From Sesamum alatum (lineage: Eukaryota > Streptophyta > Magnoliopsida > Lamiales > Pedaliaceae): 64,000 bases of DNA. This document shows, piece after piece, positions 44,312 through 56,439 of this stretch (positions within the stretch are counted from its first letter, which is position 1; each line of letters opens with the position of its first letter). Position numbers and translations under genes: made by a program. A model generated the notes under the pieces. It searched no databases. It saw only the letters and a program-made list of their open reading frames with translations, and was not told the origin of the DNA. The stretch is from positions 8,306,367 to 8,370,366 of the forward strand of contig JACGWO010000012.1 of the NCBI GenBank assembly GCA_034509735.1. Direction: 5' to 3'.

Positions 44312-46114
44312 AGTGGTATCAGAGCCCGGTTCGATGTAAAGGGCATAGATCTATGTGTTTTGGCATGATCTACTTGCTTTTAATGGCTTTATTGGCATGT
44401 TAGATTGTATAAATATATGAGTAATATCAATTGTTTGGATTTAATGGACTTTTGGCATGCTTTATTTCGTTAGATTGGATCTAAAATTGCATGATTATTT
44501 TCACAATAGTATTATTGTTATTGTGCTGAAACAGTTTTGAAAAACAAAAAGAAAAAAAAAATTGATAGGGCCGGCAGTGGCCACGCGCGTGCTGTGCGCA
44601 ACCGGCCGCTGCTGGGCGAGGCCAACGCACGGCACAGAGCGCGCGCGCTGTCCTGTGCGCGCGGCCGGCCGGCAAGCACAACGGCAGGGCCGTTTTATGC
44701 CGTTTTTTCGACTTTTTTCGGAAAATTTAACTTTCTACATTTTTTTGCACAATATTTTGAAAATATATTAATTTTGCATTTTTGATTTTGGAATAATTGG
44801 ATTATTCCTTGAATTAAATTTGCTTAATTAATTTGGGATTAATACATGCATTGGATGCATTGTTTAAAATGTCCATTAAATTTGAAGTTTGAATTTTGCA
44901 TATTATTTGTATGTTTATGCTTTTGTGATATTGGACATCACTTGGGTATTTGGAATATCCATTGGTTATTTACGCATGATTATTTGAAATAATTGTGTTA
45001 TGTGAGTTAATCGAATCAACATGGGATGATCACAAGAGCCCTAGACCTTATGTATGGATGAATGTATGATCATTTATTTTCTGTTGAGTGGGGCCTGCGT
45101 GCCTCTTGTTTTTGGGACTATCATCTCCCGCATTATCAGCCTCATGATGTTAAGGCTTGTTTTCTTTATTACCAATGTATTACTTTCAGTTGTAATGAGA
45201 GTAGATAAGATTGGTGAGGTTTTAATTTTAACAAGCAATTGGAGTCGGACACCCCAAGGAGAAGCATCAAGGCGTGAAACAAGAAGCACTTCAAGGCCTA
45301 TTGGAATGACAATGGTTTTATTATTATTGTAATAATTTAGGACCACCCTAGAAAGACCATAGACTCACTGCGGGCTCAGTGGGTCGCATAGGTTGGGCTT
45401 GTGATCATCCTAACAGGGGTATGCTATGTTTTATACATGCGGCGTTTTATTTATTGCTTTAAATATTGGATATTTATGCATGCTAAAACACCATAATGTG
45501 ATGAGGTGTCGGTCACACTCAAACTCTCATTTGGTTGGACCAAATTAAATATTAGGCCCAGAACGGACTTGGATCAAAATGGTGTTTTGATCTGTCCGAG
45601 CCTTCCATCCACGGCAATGTGGTGAGGAAGCTACCACTACCCAAGTGTGGTCTCACGAGTCGTGGCACACTTGGACTAGGGGAAAGCTGCACCATTGTTG
45701 TGAACAAAAAGACTGCGCCGCTGTTTTCCTGTCTCACGAGTCGTGGGGGGCGACAGTTTGAGGTATGATCTGGTTGATGGGTCGGGCCTAACACTGAGTA
45801 ACATGGTTCGCTTGGAGTCCTCGGAACCATACGAATAGGTGAGGCAAAAATATCTTGGGAATCTCATTGGATGAGAATGATATTGGATATCTCCCACGAG
45901 GTCTTCTTCATGTGAATCGTAAAAGCGGGGCATGGAGATTACGCTTGTGGATCCCAAGCCCACTAGGAAATGGTTTCCCGAAACTCCGCTTGAGAATGGC
46001 GGACTTTCGTATAAATAGTGGGAGGGTTAAAGACTAAAAGACCAAGTCTTCAACTTGAACAATAATATTACCATCATCTGCTAATTTCTGCTTTACATTT
46101 TCATTAATGTAGAT
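44312..46114 (+). other. A3 leader with PBS
   Basis: PBS TGGTATCAGAGC at 44314-44325, CG island about 44570-44680, stem-loop 2 at 45641-45674, second apex near 45735. Confidence 0.8.
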
Positions 46115-46978
46115 ACGTCTAAGAACCCATTAACCATGATTCTCGAGACTAACAAATTCAACGGAATGAACTACTCGGACTGGCTGAGAAACCTGAGGAT
46201 TGTCCTCGGTTTCGAGAACTAAGGCTACGTCTTGGACGAGCCGCCACCGAGCGACGTACCAGAGGGGTGCACGCCTGAAGAACGTTTGACATTCGAGAAA
46301 TGGCATGAGGACAACCGGAAAGTACGCAGTATCATACTGGCTTCGATGTCTAACGACATCCAGAAGCAGTATGAGAGGCTGGACAACGTCTCCGCCATAA
46401 TGCTCCGCATGAACGAGGTTTATGCGGTTCCGGATAGGCATATTATATATGCCGCCACAAAAGCATTCTTTGGCACCAAGCTCGCTGAAGAAGCGTCTGT
46501 ACAGAGTCATGGGGTCAAGATGCTCTCCCTAGTGGAGAAACTCGAGGACCTTAAAGCTGGTCTTAACAATGACACGTACATTGACGTGATCCTCCAGTCG
46601 CTTCCTCCATCCTATGACCCGTTTGTTGTAAACTACAACATGAACGGACTTGAGAAGTCTATTCATGAGCTGATCAACATGCTGGTCCAATACGAGGCAA
46701 CGACCCACAAGTCGGTGCCGGCGGTATTGATAGGAGAGGCTTCGACCTCCAAGGCGAATGGCAAGAGGGCCGGACGCTGGAAGTGGAAGAAGGGCAAAGG
46801 GAAGACGGTTGCGGCCCCTGCTCGCACTCCGGGCGTCCTTGTTGCTCCGGTTGGACCGAGCAAAAGGAAAGGGAAGGCCCGTGGTTCTCAGCGGTCCAAG
46901 GCAAATGATGTCTGCATGCATTGCTAAGGGAAAGGGCATTGGAAGAGGGAGTGCCCACAACTCCTCTCCAACCCAGGT
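46115..46978 (+). pseudogene. gag: A3 gag, start codon and frame lost
   Basis: The Gag start is ACG instead of ATG (46115-46117). An in-frame TAA at 46220-46222 and another at 46925-46927 (first residues of the zinc knuckle, CMHC then stop) both read as CAA to TAA changes. The remaining frame 46232-46927 is otherwise collinear with A1 Gag. Confidence 0.85.
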
Positions 46979-47813
46979 GTGTTTGTTGTTGAAGTTAATA
47001 TGATTACTAATTCTGCTTCATGGGTATTGGATATCGGATGTGATGCTCACATCTGCAATGATTTGCAGGCACTGCAAAGAAGCAGAAGGCTAACCAAGGA
47101 TGAGATGATCCTGAGGCTAGGCGATGGCAAGGTCGTTGCTGCGGAGGCCGTAGGATCACTAGAGTTAGCCATTAGTAGTCTTGTTAGGATTGTACTGAAC
47201 GACTGTTTCTATGTACCTAGCATGATTAAAAATATTGTTTCCATCCCGGTCCTTGATAAGGAGGGATATGAATTAACCATCAATAAAAACGGTTCTTTTA
47301 TTATCAAATATGGTATTTCTCATCTGCTTGGTACATTGGTCAACAGTCTGTACATACTTCAACAGTCTAATTGGATTATGACTGCAGAACACAAACGAAA
47401 ATGTGATGATCATAATAACGCACAGATATGGCATGCGAGGTTAGGTCATATCTCTAAAGATAGGATAAGAAGGTTGGTGGACTCAAAGAGTCTAGAAATA
47501 GACGATTTGGACAACCTACCAACCTGCGAATCCTGTCTAAAGGAAAAAATAACCAAGAAACCCTTTGTTGGACAAAGTACGCTAGCCAGTGGTCTATTGG
47601 ATTTGATCCATACAGATGTCTGTGGTCCACTATACTCAGGCTAGAGGTGGGTTCTCGTACTTCATAACCTTCACCGATGATCACTCACGGTATGGTTATG
47701 TTTACCAGATGAGGTGCAAGTCTGAAGCCTTTGGAAGGTTTAAGGAATACAGACTTGAAGTAGAGAACCAAACCGGTCGAAAGATCAAAGCCCTTCGGTC
47801 GGACCGAGGTGGA
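46979..47813 (+). pseudogene. pol: A3 protease and integrase, first part
   Basis: The protease signature is LDIGCDAHIC: the DTG threonine is isoleucine (codon 47033-47035), which should abolish activity. The integrase zinc region (HARLGHIS, CESCLKEK) and first Asp are kept. A 2-bp loss near 47631 shifts the frame, and the rest runs to LRSDRGG, where the C LTR inserted. Confidence 0.85.
47809..47813. repeat. target site duplication of solo C LTR, left (GTGGA)
   Basis: Repeated exactly at 49795-49799. Joining the two restores the GGEYL integrase coding. Confidence 0.93.
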
Positions 47814-49794
47814 TGTTAGAATAGGTGACCATGTAAGCCAATTTTGGCAGGAATATGTAACCTATGTCTAGACAATTTTTGGTATTTGATAAAAACATTT
47901 ATGAATAAAGAAGTGAAAATTCATATGGCAATACTTTGTTTACGTTCACTTATATCTGCATTTACATTTCTGTTCACTACGCAAACAAAGCCCACGGACT
48001 GAGAAACAATTTCGGGGACTGGGACTACGCTTGGAGGTAGGTCCATGAAATCAGTCTTACCGAATCAGTCCGGAAATCTCCAAGTCAAGGAATCCCGAAA
48101 ATGGGTACTGGGATTCCCTTTGAGACTTGCACTAAGCATCTGCTGTCGTATTTCATCGACGGGTGATGAAGGTCGTCTAAGCAGTGTTAGTGGGTCAGCA
48201 TGCTAGGAAGCAGCTGACTGAGGTGACTCGCGGGAACCGTCTTACGGAGGACCTTGAGTATGGTCAGCAAGGTATGACGTGTATTCCCGGTTCCAACGGT
48301 ACAGGCCAAGTCCTTTGACTTGAGGAACTGCTGAGTTTACCTGTGCATCAGGTCTGTATCTTAGATATGGTGAGAGATTGCCAAAATACTCTTGAGTAGT
48401 CATAAGCCATGTCTAGTGCAACTCGGGTGTACAGAGTGACAGTAGTTTCCAAGAAAGGATCTGTCTCCTGTCAAAAGGTATTGACAGTTGAGTCTCATAT
48501 ATGCTCTGTGTCTTGTCCCTGAAATCTGTGGCCACAGTGACTAAACAGAAGGGAAAGGTTTCCCTTGCGGCGTTTAGTAAGGACAGACCGACACTTAGGT
48601 CCAAAATGGGTACCTGCTTTTTCGTGCCCTAAACTCTAAGTGATGAGACCGAAGACAGAAGGACAAGTATACTGTTAGAGCCTAAATGTTCATTCCCCAA
48701 TAATTCACCTAGTCTCTAGTTCCATGGACCGTTGCTAGATGGCCACCCATGGTAATGGACGGATTCTAGGAATCCGACCAAGTCTAGCTGAATGGTGAAC
48801 CTAAAGAGTCACACACTATCCACACACACTTAGTATTTAATTTGGAATTAAATATTGGAGTAAAGGAATGATTAAATTAGATTTAATCTGGTCCTATATT
48901 TTCTTGGAGAAATTAATTCCTTCTATTTGATAAAGGGAATTAAATTAATAAATAGGATTTATTAATGGATTGATTTAATGGGCTTAGAGTAAATATTAAT
49001 TTATTATATTTATTCTTTTAGCCTTTTGGAATATTTAATGGGATTTAAATATTCCATTAAATTAAAATCAACGGTTGAGATGGAAAGGGGAGATGGAAGG
49101 CTAGGATTTGTTTGACTAGGTCAAACACTAGTTTGACTAGGACTTTGACTAGGTCAAAATCCTAGACAAATGAGAGTTCTTAGAGTAGGAGTTTTAAGAG
49201 GATTAAACTCCTCCTCTATATATACCTCTAGCTTCCAACTTTTTGAATGATGATGATTCTTGAAATCACACACACAACACACACTCCCCCTCTGCTACAT
49301 CTCGTCCGCCCCTCTCTCTCTCACTCTCCAAGAAAATTACTTCTTGTTCTTTTGTTCTTGGAACATTAGAACTAAGGAAGATTAGTCCCGTTAATTCATA
49401 ATATGTGATTGATCTATCCTCTCCAAAAATACTTGTTCGTTGCTAGCATGACGTGCAACATACGTGGGTGGATCGTGTGTCACGATTTGGAGGGTCTCAA
49501 GAACGAGATCTCGGTGCAAAACGGGGAACAACGCGTGTAGCCGTTGAAGACGAAAACGACAACGGGTAGGTCTCGTTTTATTTTTCGTCCCTCTTTATTT
49601 TTTCAACTCTATGGCCTCCATGATTTCTTTACATGTTATATGATCATGAGATACACCGAACGCCCGGGAACCTCAAGGGTACACCCCTTGAGCGTGTTCT
49701 TTTAAATTAAAAGCATGCTTTAATTTTTGTATGTTTATTTTTATCGCGCTTCCGCATTCGCGAAATTTCCGGGACGATCCACCGATTTCTTTCA
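47814..49794 (+). repeat. solo LTR of family C in A3 integrase
   Basis: 1,981 bp, TGTTAGAATAGG...TTTCTTTCA. It is related to but clearly diverged from the B LTR. No internal sequence is present. It has its own 3-nt-spaced inverted repeats, for example TATTTAATT with TGG (48834-48854) and GATTAAAT with TAG (48870-48888). Confidence 0.93.
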
Positions 49795-49837
49795 GTGGAG
49801 AGTATTTGAATGGTGAGTTTACTGATTATCTAAAAGC
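49795..49837 (+). pseudogene. pol: A3 integrase stub after the C LTR
   Basis: Encodes GEYLNGEFTDYLK in continuation of 47813. It ends abruptly at the inversion junction. Confidence 0.85.
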
Positions 49838-50354
49838 TCACAGACCTCCAAGCCGATCTCGAAAGAGAGATGTACATCGACGTGATCCTTCAGTCTCTTC
49901 TCCCCTCACTCGACCCATTTATAGTCAACTACAACATGAATGGGCTTGAGAAAGACCTTCATGAGTTGATAAAAATGTTGGTCCAGTACAAGGCAACGAT
50001 TGAAAAATCCGCCGCCGACGGTACTAGTGAGGAGGCTTCGACCTCTGAAGTGAAAGGCAAGGGTGTCAGACGCAGGAAGAGGAAGAAGGCTCAAACAACA
50101 TCAGCCGCTGCCAGCACTTTGAGTGCTCCTATTACACCGTTGGGCGGGGGTAAAGGAAAGAGGAAAAGAGTTCGACAGTCAGAGGTTCCAAATGATGTTT
50201 GCATTAACTGTGAGAAAAGGGACATTGGAAGAGGGAGTTTCCTAAAGCCCCTCTCCAATGAAGGTGACATTTGAATTGAGTATCAACATGATCATTGTTC
50301 TGTTCTTTGGTATTGGATACCAGTCGTTCATAACCTGTGAATGGTTCACAGGTG
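49838..50354 (+). pseudogene. gag: copia D gag C-terminal half and protease start
   Basis: Begins at a sequence coding LTDLQADLEREMYIDVILQS, homologous to the middle of A Gag. It continues with NYNMNGLEKDLHELIKM, a basic region, and CINCEKR with the rest of the knuckle out of frame. A degenerate protease start (GTATTGGATACC) follows. It ends at the B target site. Together with 23495-23846 it gives one D locus split by B, this half now inverted. Confidence 0.8.
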
Positions 50355-50359
50355 ATGAT
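50355..50359. repeat. target site duplication of B, right copy, inverted (ATGAT)
   Basis: Complement of ATCAT at 23847-23851, directly beside the inverted end of the B 3' LTR. Confidence 0.8.
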
Positions 50360-50618
50360 TCAAAGCCTAGGGTAGGCGTGTGGATCGTCCCGGGAGTAGC
50401 ACGAATGCGGAAGCGCGGTATAATTTAAATTTCAAGAATTTAAACATGCATTAATATACAATAAAATAAATGCGTTCAAGGGGTGTTCCCTTGAAACTCC
50501 TGGGCGTTCGGTGTATCTCATGAATAATAAAACATAAATAAAATAATCATGGAAGGCCATAGGGTTTAAAAAAAAAGGGACGAAAACTATAAACCGAAAA
50601 CCTACCGATTGTTGTTTT
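50360..50618 (-). repeat. B 3' LTR, piece 3 (inverted)
   Basis: Complement of the last roughly 260 bp of the B LTR. The terminal dinucleotide reads TC where TG is expected, a single substitution. It stops at A4. Confidence 0.85.
50614..50618. repeat. target site duplication of A4, left (GTTTT)
   Basis: Repeated exactly at 60546-60550. Confidence 0.93.
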
Positions 50619-52846
50619 TGAAGGACAAGCGGATCCGCCCTGGAGCGCGAGCGGAAGCGAGGAATGCGAGGAAGTGCGTAAATTTAAATCAAATTCAAAA
50701 TACGCAAATCCCAAGGGGTGTACCCTTGGGTGCTCAACCAGGCGTTCGATGTAGGATGTGTAAATATTAAAACATATATTTAAACACATAGGGCATAGAT
50801 ATACAAATTAAATCAATCAAAGCGTAATAAACCGTTACCTTTGATTGTTTAGCGTATGCTCCCGGCTACTAGCGTTGTTCCTTCTCCGGAATGCTCACGA
50901 AATCCAAACGTATGGATTCTCCAAAGGTGATCCACACCACACCGGAAGAAACACACGTTCTTCTTGCTAGAAAAGAACGGGTTTAGGAAGGAATCGGTTT
51001 AAGAGAAGAACACTATGAATTAGTGTTCTCTTAAACTTACTTTGTTCTTCTTCTTGATTCAAAATCAAGTGAAGAACACAAGTGTAAGAGAGGGAGGGAG
51101 CACGAAATTTTGAGAGAAAGGAGAGGATTTTTGTCTTCTCTTTTTCCTAGAAAAAGATGAATAATGAATCACTTATACTAGGTGTTGTATATTCTAATAT
51201 ATATACATAATTAATGTGATTATTGGAATGTGTCTAGGTTCATCCAAGGATGTCTAGATTCATTCCAATCAATCACCATCAATTCTTCAATCAAGCCTAC
51301 CAAAATTTATGGTATGATCAAATCATACCAAAAGGGAAGAGCTTGATTGGAGTTGATTTGTCTCTTTCCAAAAGAGACAAGTCAACATACCACCTAGCAT
51401 GAAACATGGCTGATTTTGCTTCCTCCAAGGGAGCATGTCGGCCATATTTAATTAAGGGAAGAAGTCCAACTTCTTCCTATTCCAAATTAGGAATTATTTC
51501 TCCTCTCGGGTATAATTTAACGGACCGGGTTTTATCGTAATCCAATTACGACGATCCCAATATTAAATCCAATTTAATGTCCACTTAAATTATTCCCGTT
51601 GATCTTTTAATCCAATTAAAAGATCCAACGTCTCAACATCTCAACTTTCCATATTTAATCGAAAATCCAATTTACCGATTAAATGAAAGCCCGATACAAT
51701 ATCGGCCCGTCCATCCAATGGACTTTCCCTTAAGTAATCCAATTACTTATTTTATCCTTCGAGATTGACTCCAAGTTGATCTCTCAACCTCCTCGGTGAT
51801 TTGTGTGTGACCCTTTAGGTTCACCCTCAGCTAGACTTGGGCCCGTGTCCCACAAGGGCCCGTTACCATGGGTGGCCGTCTAGCAACGGTCCATGGCACT
51901 AGAGACTAGGTGAATTGGCGTGAACATTTAGGCGCCGATTCCGTACGGGTACGATCCTTCCGTCTACCGTCTCCCGGCCTTAGTCTAGGGTATGGAATTG
52001 GGCGTCGGTTCCCATCCTTGACTAGGCATCTATGCTTAATACTCGAGACCACGTATGCTTCATTGCGTCGACACAGGAAACCATTCCCTGTTCGACCAAC
52101 CACTGTGGCCACAGCTTCAAACAGCATGAACGTGTCTCCGAGTGCATAGGAGATACCTCTGTCACATACTGACAGGGGACGGATCCTCTTCTTGGAATCC
52201 ACCGTCCTCGCTACACATTCCGACTGCACTGGACAAGGCTTATAATGATCATCTTACAGAATGATCACCTCTCGCCAGATCCAAGATACAGCCGTCCTGT
52301 GCACGTGACTGCCATGATTCCTCAAGTCTGAGGATTACTCCCGTACTATCGGAACCGGGGAATCCAATCATACCGACCAAGCCTCCAAGGCTTCCATATG
52401 ATGATCCCCGCGAGTCAGTCCAGTCGGCTCGACCCCAGTCGACCAACCCATCAAGACCGTGTAGGCGTCCCACGCCTGTCGCCGATGAAACACGGCACTC
52501 ATCCAATGAACACGACTCTTGACGCAAGTCTCAATAGGACTCTCGATGCCCTGTCTCGAGGTCCTCGACTTGGAACGTTTCAGACCCAACTCTTAATCAG
52601 CTGGACTCATGACCACCATCCAATGCGTGGCCCAACTGCACGAGTTGTTATCCATGGTCTGTGGGCTTTGTTGCGATATAAGTTAAAACACCGGTTTAAC
52701 AAATGTAAGATGAGCGCAACAAAGAAGGTACCATTGGTGATGAACACTCATCTTATTCATCACATAATAATATTACATTCACATCAAGTTGTCGGATAGG
52801 TTACAAATTGCCAAACCTATTGGCTTTCTGGTCACCTATTCCAACA
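50619..52846 (-). repeat. A4 3' LTR
   Basis: 2,228 bp, starting TGTTGGAATAGG on the minus strand. The PPT complement ATCTCCCACTT is at 52847-52857. Confidence 0.95.
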
Positions 52847-52869
52847 ATCTCCCACTTGACCTAAAGCCA

Positions 52870-54340
52870 ATCACCCATTGACCTCGAACCTCTTATTCAG
52901 ATGGTGAGTATAGGCAACTTGCGACATGGGCTTAGCAAGTGGATCTGCTATGTTTTCTGCGGAGCTGACTCGGTCCAACCGAACGTCACTCCTGCTATCC
53001 ATCTCTCTACGTAGATGGTAGCGTCTAAGAATATGCTTGGATCGTGATGAGATCTCGGTTCCTTTGCTAGCGCTATCGCCCCGTTGTTATCATAAAAGAT
53101 AATTACAGGCTTAGCAATGCTAGGTACTACATCCAACCCTTGGATGTAGCTCATCAACCAAACCACTCCTTAGCAGCTTCCAAAGCCGCTATGTATTCAA
53201 AACTCTATGGTGGAGTCCGCCGTGGTAGCCTGCTTGGAACCCTTCCAAGTAACCACGCCACCATTTAGTCTAAATACAAAACCAAATTGAGACTTGGCAT
53301 CCTCGTCATCCGACTGGGAGCTAGTGTCGCTATTAGCCTTCCAGTATCAACTCTCTACCGCCGTAGATCAAGAACATGTCCTTAGTCCTTTTCAGGTACT
53401 TCAAGATAGTCTTGACTGCACTCCAGTGTGCCTCCCCGGCACACGACTGATATCGACTTGTTACGCTCAAAGCGAAAGCCACATCAGGTCTAGTGCATTG
53501 AACAGCATACTGTATGCTGCCTACGGCTGAAGCATAGGGGATGTCCAACATCCGTTTAAGCTCCTCATCAGTCTTAGGAGACTGCTTCTTGGATAACTTA
53601 ATTCCATGCCTCATTGGAAGGAATCCTCGTTTTGAGTTCTCCATCTTGAATCTCTTCAAGACTTTCTCAATGTACGAGGACTGGGCCATTCCTAACATCC
53701 TTTTAGATCTATCCCTGTAGATCTTGATGCCAAGGATGTAGGATGCCTCGCCCATATCCTTCATGGAGAATTGCGTTGACAACCAAGCTTTAGTGGTACC
53801 CAACATCTTAGCATCATTCCCAATGAGCAAGATGTCATCCACGTAAAGCACCAAAAACGCAACTGAGCTCCCACTGATCTTCTTGTATACACAAGGATCG
53901 GACTCGTTCTTGATGAAATCATATCCCCGTATGACTTCATCCAAACGTATGTTCCAGCTTCGGGTTTAACCCCTTTTGGTGGATCTGCTAGGGTCCAAAC
54001 CTTGTTTGTACCCATTGAGTTCATCTCGGATTTCATGGCCTCAAGCCACTTGTCCGAATCGATGTCCGACATCGCTTCTCCGTACGTCTTTGGATCATTA
54101 TCCAACTGACCGGTCAGGCCCAGAAATCCATACCTATCAGGTGCATGGGATACTCTGGCCGACCTACGGAGGACTGGAACAATATCAGTGGGAACCACTG
54201 GCTCAGATGTCACTGCCGCCTCATGGGGTACCTCACTTGATTCCTCAAGGAGTACCTCATCGCGTCAACTATCCGATGGAAAACTTTTTTCCAAGAACAC
54301 TGCGTTTCGCGAGACAAAAACCTTTTGCTCGGAGGGATCA
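52870..54340 (-). pseudogene. pol: A4 RT (N-terminus deleted), RNase H and integrase tail
   Basis: From right to left: the integrase-RT linker with SARVSHAPDRYGFLG and GEAMSDIDSDKWLEAMK up to PPKGVKP, then the deletion junction (CCCG, about 53961-53964). An RT frame with [11 protein letters not shown] and SMKDMGEASYILGIKIY runs to 53333, where an extra base in EGYSDASF breaks RNase H. The family-wide TGA follows at 53197-53199. The catalytic MDVKTAF segment is absent, so no RT activity is possible. Confidence 0.88.
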
Positions 54341-55401
54341 TAGAAATAATACCCCGCAGTTTCTTTTCGGATAGCCGATAAACCTGCATAAACTAGACCT
54401 CGAGTCCAGTTTATCTCCCACTAATCTCTTGACATATGCGGGGCAACCCCACACTTTCAAGTATTTGTAGGAGGCAGGCTTGCCATGCCATATCTCATAT
54501 GGCGTCTGGGATACCCTTTTAGATGGCGCCAAGTTCAAAACTTTGGCCGCCGTCTCAAGAGCGTATCCCCAGAAGGAAAGGGGTAGTTCGGTAAAACTCA
54601 TCATGGATCGGACCATGTCCAACAAGGTCCGATTCCTCCTTTCAGACACACCGTTAAGTTGCGGTGTTCCAGGAGGGGTCCACTGAGAGAGAATCCCATT
54701 CTCTTTTAGATAATCAGTAAACTCACCACTCAAATACTCTCCACCTCGGTCCGACCGAAGGGCTTTGATCTTTCGACCGGTTTGGTTCTCTACTTCAAGT
54801 CTGTATTCCTTAAACCTTCCAAAGGCTTCAGACTTGTACCTCATCAGGTAAACATAACCATACCGTGAGTGATCATCGGTAAAGGTTATGAAGTACGAGT
54901 ACCCACCTCTAGCCTGAGTACTTAGTGGACCACAGACATCTGTATGGATCAAATCCAACAGACCACTGGCCAGCGTACTTTGTCCAACAAAGGGTTTCTT
55001 GGTCATCTTTCCCTTTAGACAGGATTCGCAGGTCGGTAGGTTGTCCAAATCGTCTATTTCTAGACTCTTTGAGTCCACCAACCTTCTTATCCTATCTTTA
55101 GAGATATGACCTAACCTCGCATGCCATATCTGTGCGTTATTATGATCATCACGTTTTCGTTTGTGTTCTGCAGTCATAATCCAATTAGACTGTTGAAGTA
55201 TGTACAGACCGTTGACCAATGTACCAAGCAAATGAGAAATACCATCTTTGATAATGAAAAAACCGTTTTTATTGATGGTAAATTCATATCCCTCCTTATC
55301 AAGGACCGGGATGGAAACAATGTTTTTAATCATGCTAGGTACATAGAAACAGTCGTTCAGTACAATCCTAACATGACTACTAATGGCTAACTCTAGTGAT
55401 C
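54338..55401 (-). pseudogene. pol: A4 integrase, intact core between two frameshifts
   Basis: 331 codons covering HARLGHIS, CESCLKGK, HTDVCGPL, LRSDRGGEY and NGVSERRNRT. This is a complete zinc region and catalytic D, D, E with 35 residues between the last two, then the copia C-terminal region (SYKYLKVWGCPAYVKRL). It ends because of one extra A near 54366. Alone it lacks a normal start and depends on read-through from Gag, which the 1-bp loss near 55402 prevents. Confidence 0.88.
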
Positions 55402-56439
55402 CTACGGCTCCGCAGCAACGGCCTTGCCATCGCCTAGCCTTAGGATCATCTCATCCTTGGTTAGCCTTCTGCTTCTTTGCAGTGCCTGCAAATCATTGCA
55501 GATGTGAGCACCACACCCGGTATCCAATACCCATGAAGCAGAATTAGTAATCATATTAACTTCAACCACAAACACACCTGGGTTGGAGAGGAGTTGTGGG
55601 CACTCCCTCTTCCAATGCCCTTTCCCTTGGCAATGCATGCAGACATCATTTGCCTTGGACCGCTGAGAACCACGGGCCTTTCCTTTCCCTTTGCTCGGTC
55701 CAACCGGAGCAACAGGGACGCCCGGAGCGTGAGCAGGGGCCGCAACCGTCTTCCCTTTGCCCTTCTTCCTCTTCCAGCGTCCGGCCCTCTTGCCATTCAC
55801 CTTGGAGGTCGAAGCCTCTCCTATCAATACCGCCGGCGCCGACTTGTGGGTCGTTGCCTCGTATTGGACCAGCATGTTGATCAACTCATGAATAGACTTC
55901 TCAAGTCCGTTCATGTTGTAGTTTACAACAAACGGGTCATAGGATGGAGGGAGCGACTGGAGGATCACGTCAATGTACGTGTCATTGTTAAGCCCAGCTT
56001 TAAGGTCCTCGAGTTTCTCCACTAGGGAGAGCATCTTGACCCCATGACTCTGTACAGACGCTCCTTCAGCGAGCTTGGTGCCAAAGAATGCTTTTGTGGC
56101 GGCATATCTAATATGCCTATCCGGAACCGCATAAACCTCGTTCATGCGGAGCATTATGGCGGAGACGTTGTCCAGCCTCTCATACTGCTTCTGGATGTCA
56201 TTAGACATTGAAGCCAGTATGATACTGCGTACTTTCCGGTTGTCCTCATGCCATTTCTCGAACGTCAAACGTTCTTCAGGCGTGGACTCCTCCGGTAAGT
56301 TGCTCGGTGGCGGCTCGTCCAAGACGTAGCCTTGGTTCTCGAAACCGAGGACAATCCTCAGGTTTCTCAGCCAGTCCGAGTAGTTCGTTCCGTTGAATTT
56401 GTTAGTCTCAAGAATCATGGTTAACGGGTTCTTAGACAT
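55402..56439 (-). pseudogene. gag: A4 gag-protease, 345 codons
   Basis: Start MSKNPLTMILETNKF at 56439, two bases after a GTAG. The UBN2-type region (residues about 15-230), Lys/Arg/Gly-rich linker, intact knuckle CMHCQGKGHWKREC near residue 270 and intact protease active site LDTGCGAHIC near residue 306 are all present. It is the best-preserved Gag in the window and could still be translated. It terminates at AVAAEP because of a 1-bp deletion in a run shared by A1 to A3. Confidence 0.88.

Larger units (their letters stand above)
42093..49837 (+). mobile_element. Ty1/copia element A3, 5' part, cut by an inversion
   Basis: 5' LTR, PBS, leader, gag, protease and part of integrase, interrupted by a solo C LTR. 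It stops at GATTATCTAAAAG (49837) and is joined to D gag. Its 3' LTR end reappears on the opposite strand at 61763 next to the complementary target site. Confidence 0.88.

Noticed and set aside
47814..49794. Family C LTR as the 3' LTR of A3
   Set aside because: It has its own exact GTGGA duplication, it splits integrase coding that continues after it, and its sequence is family C.
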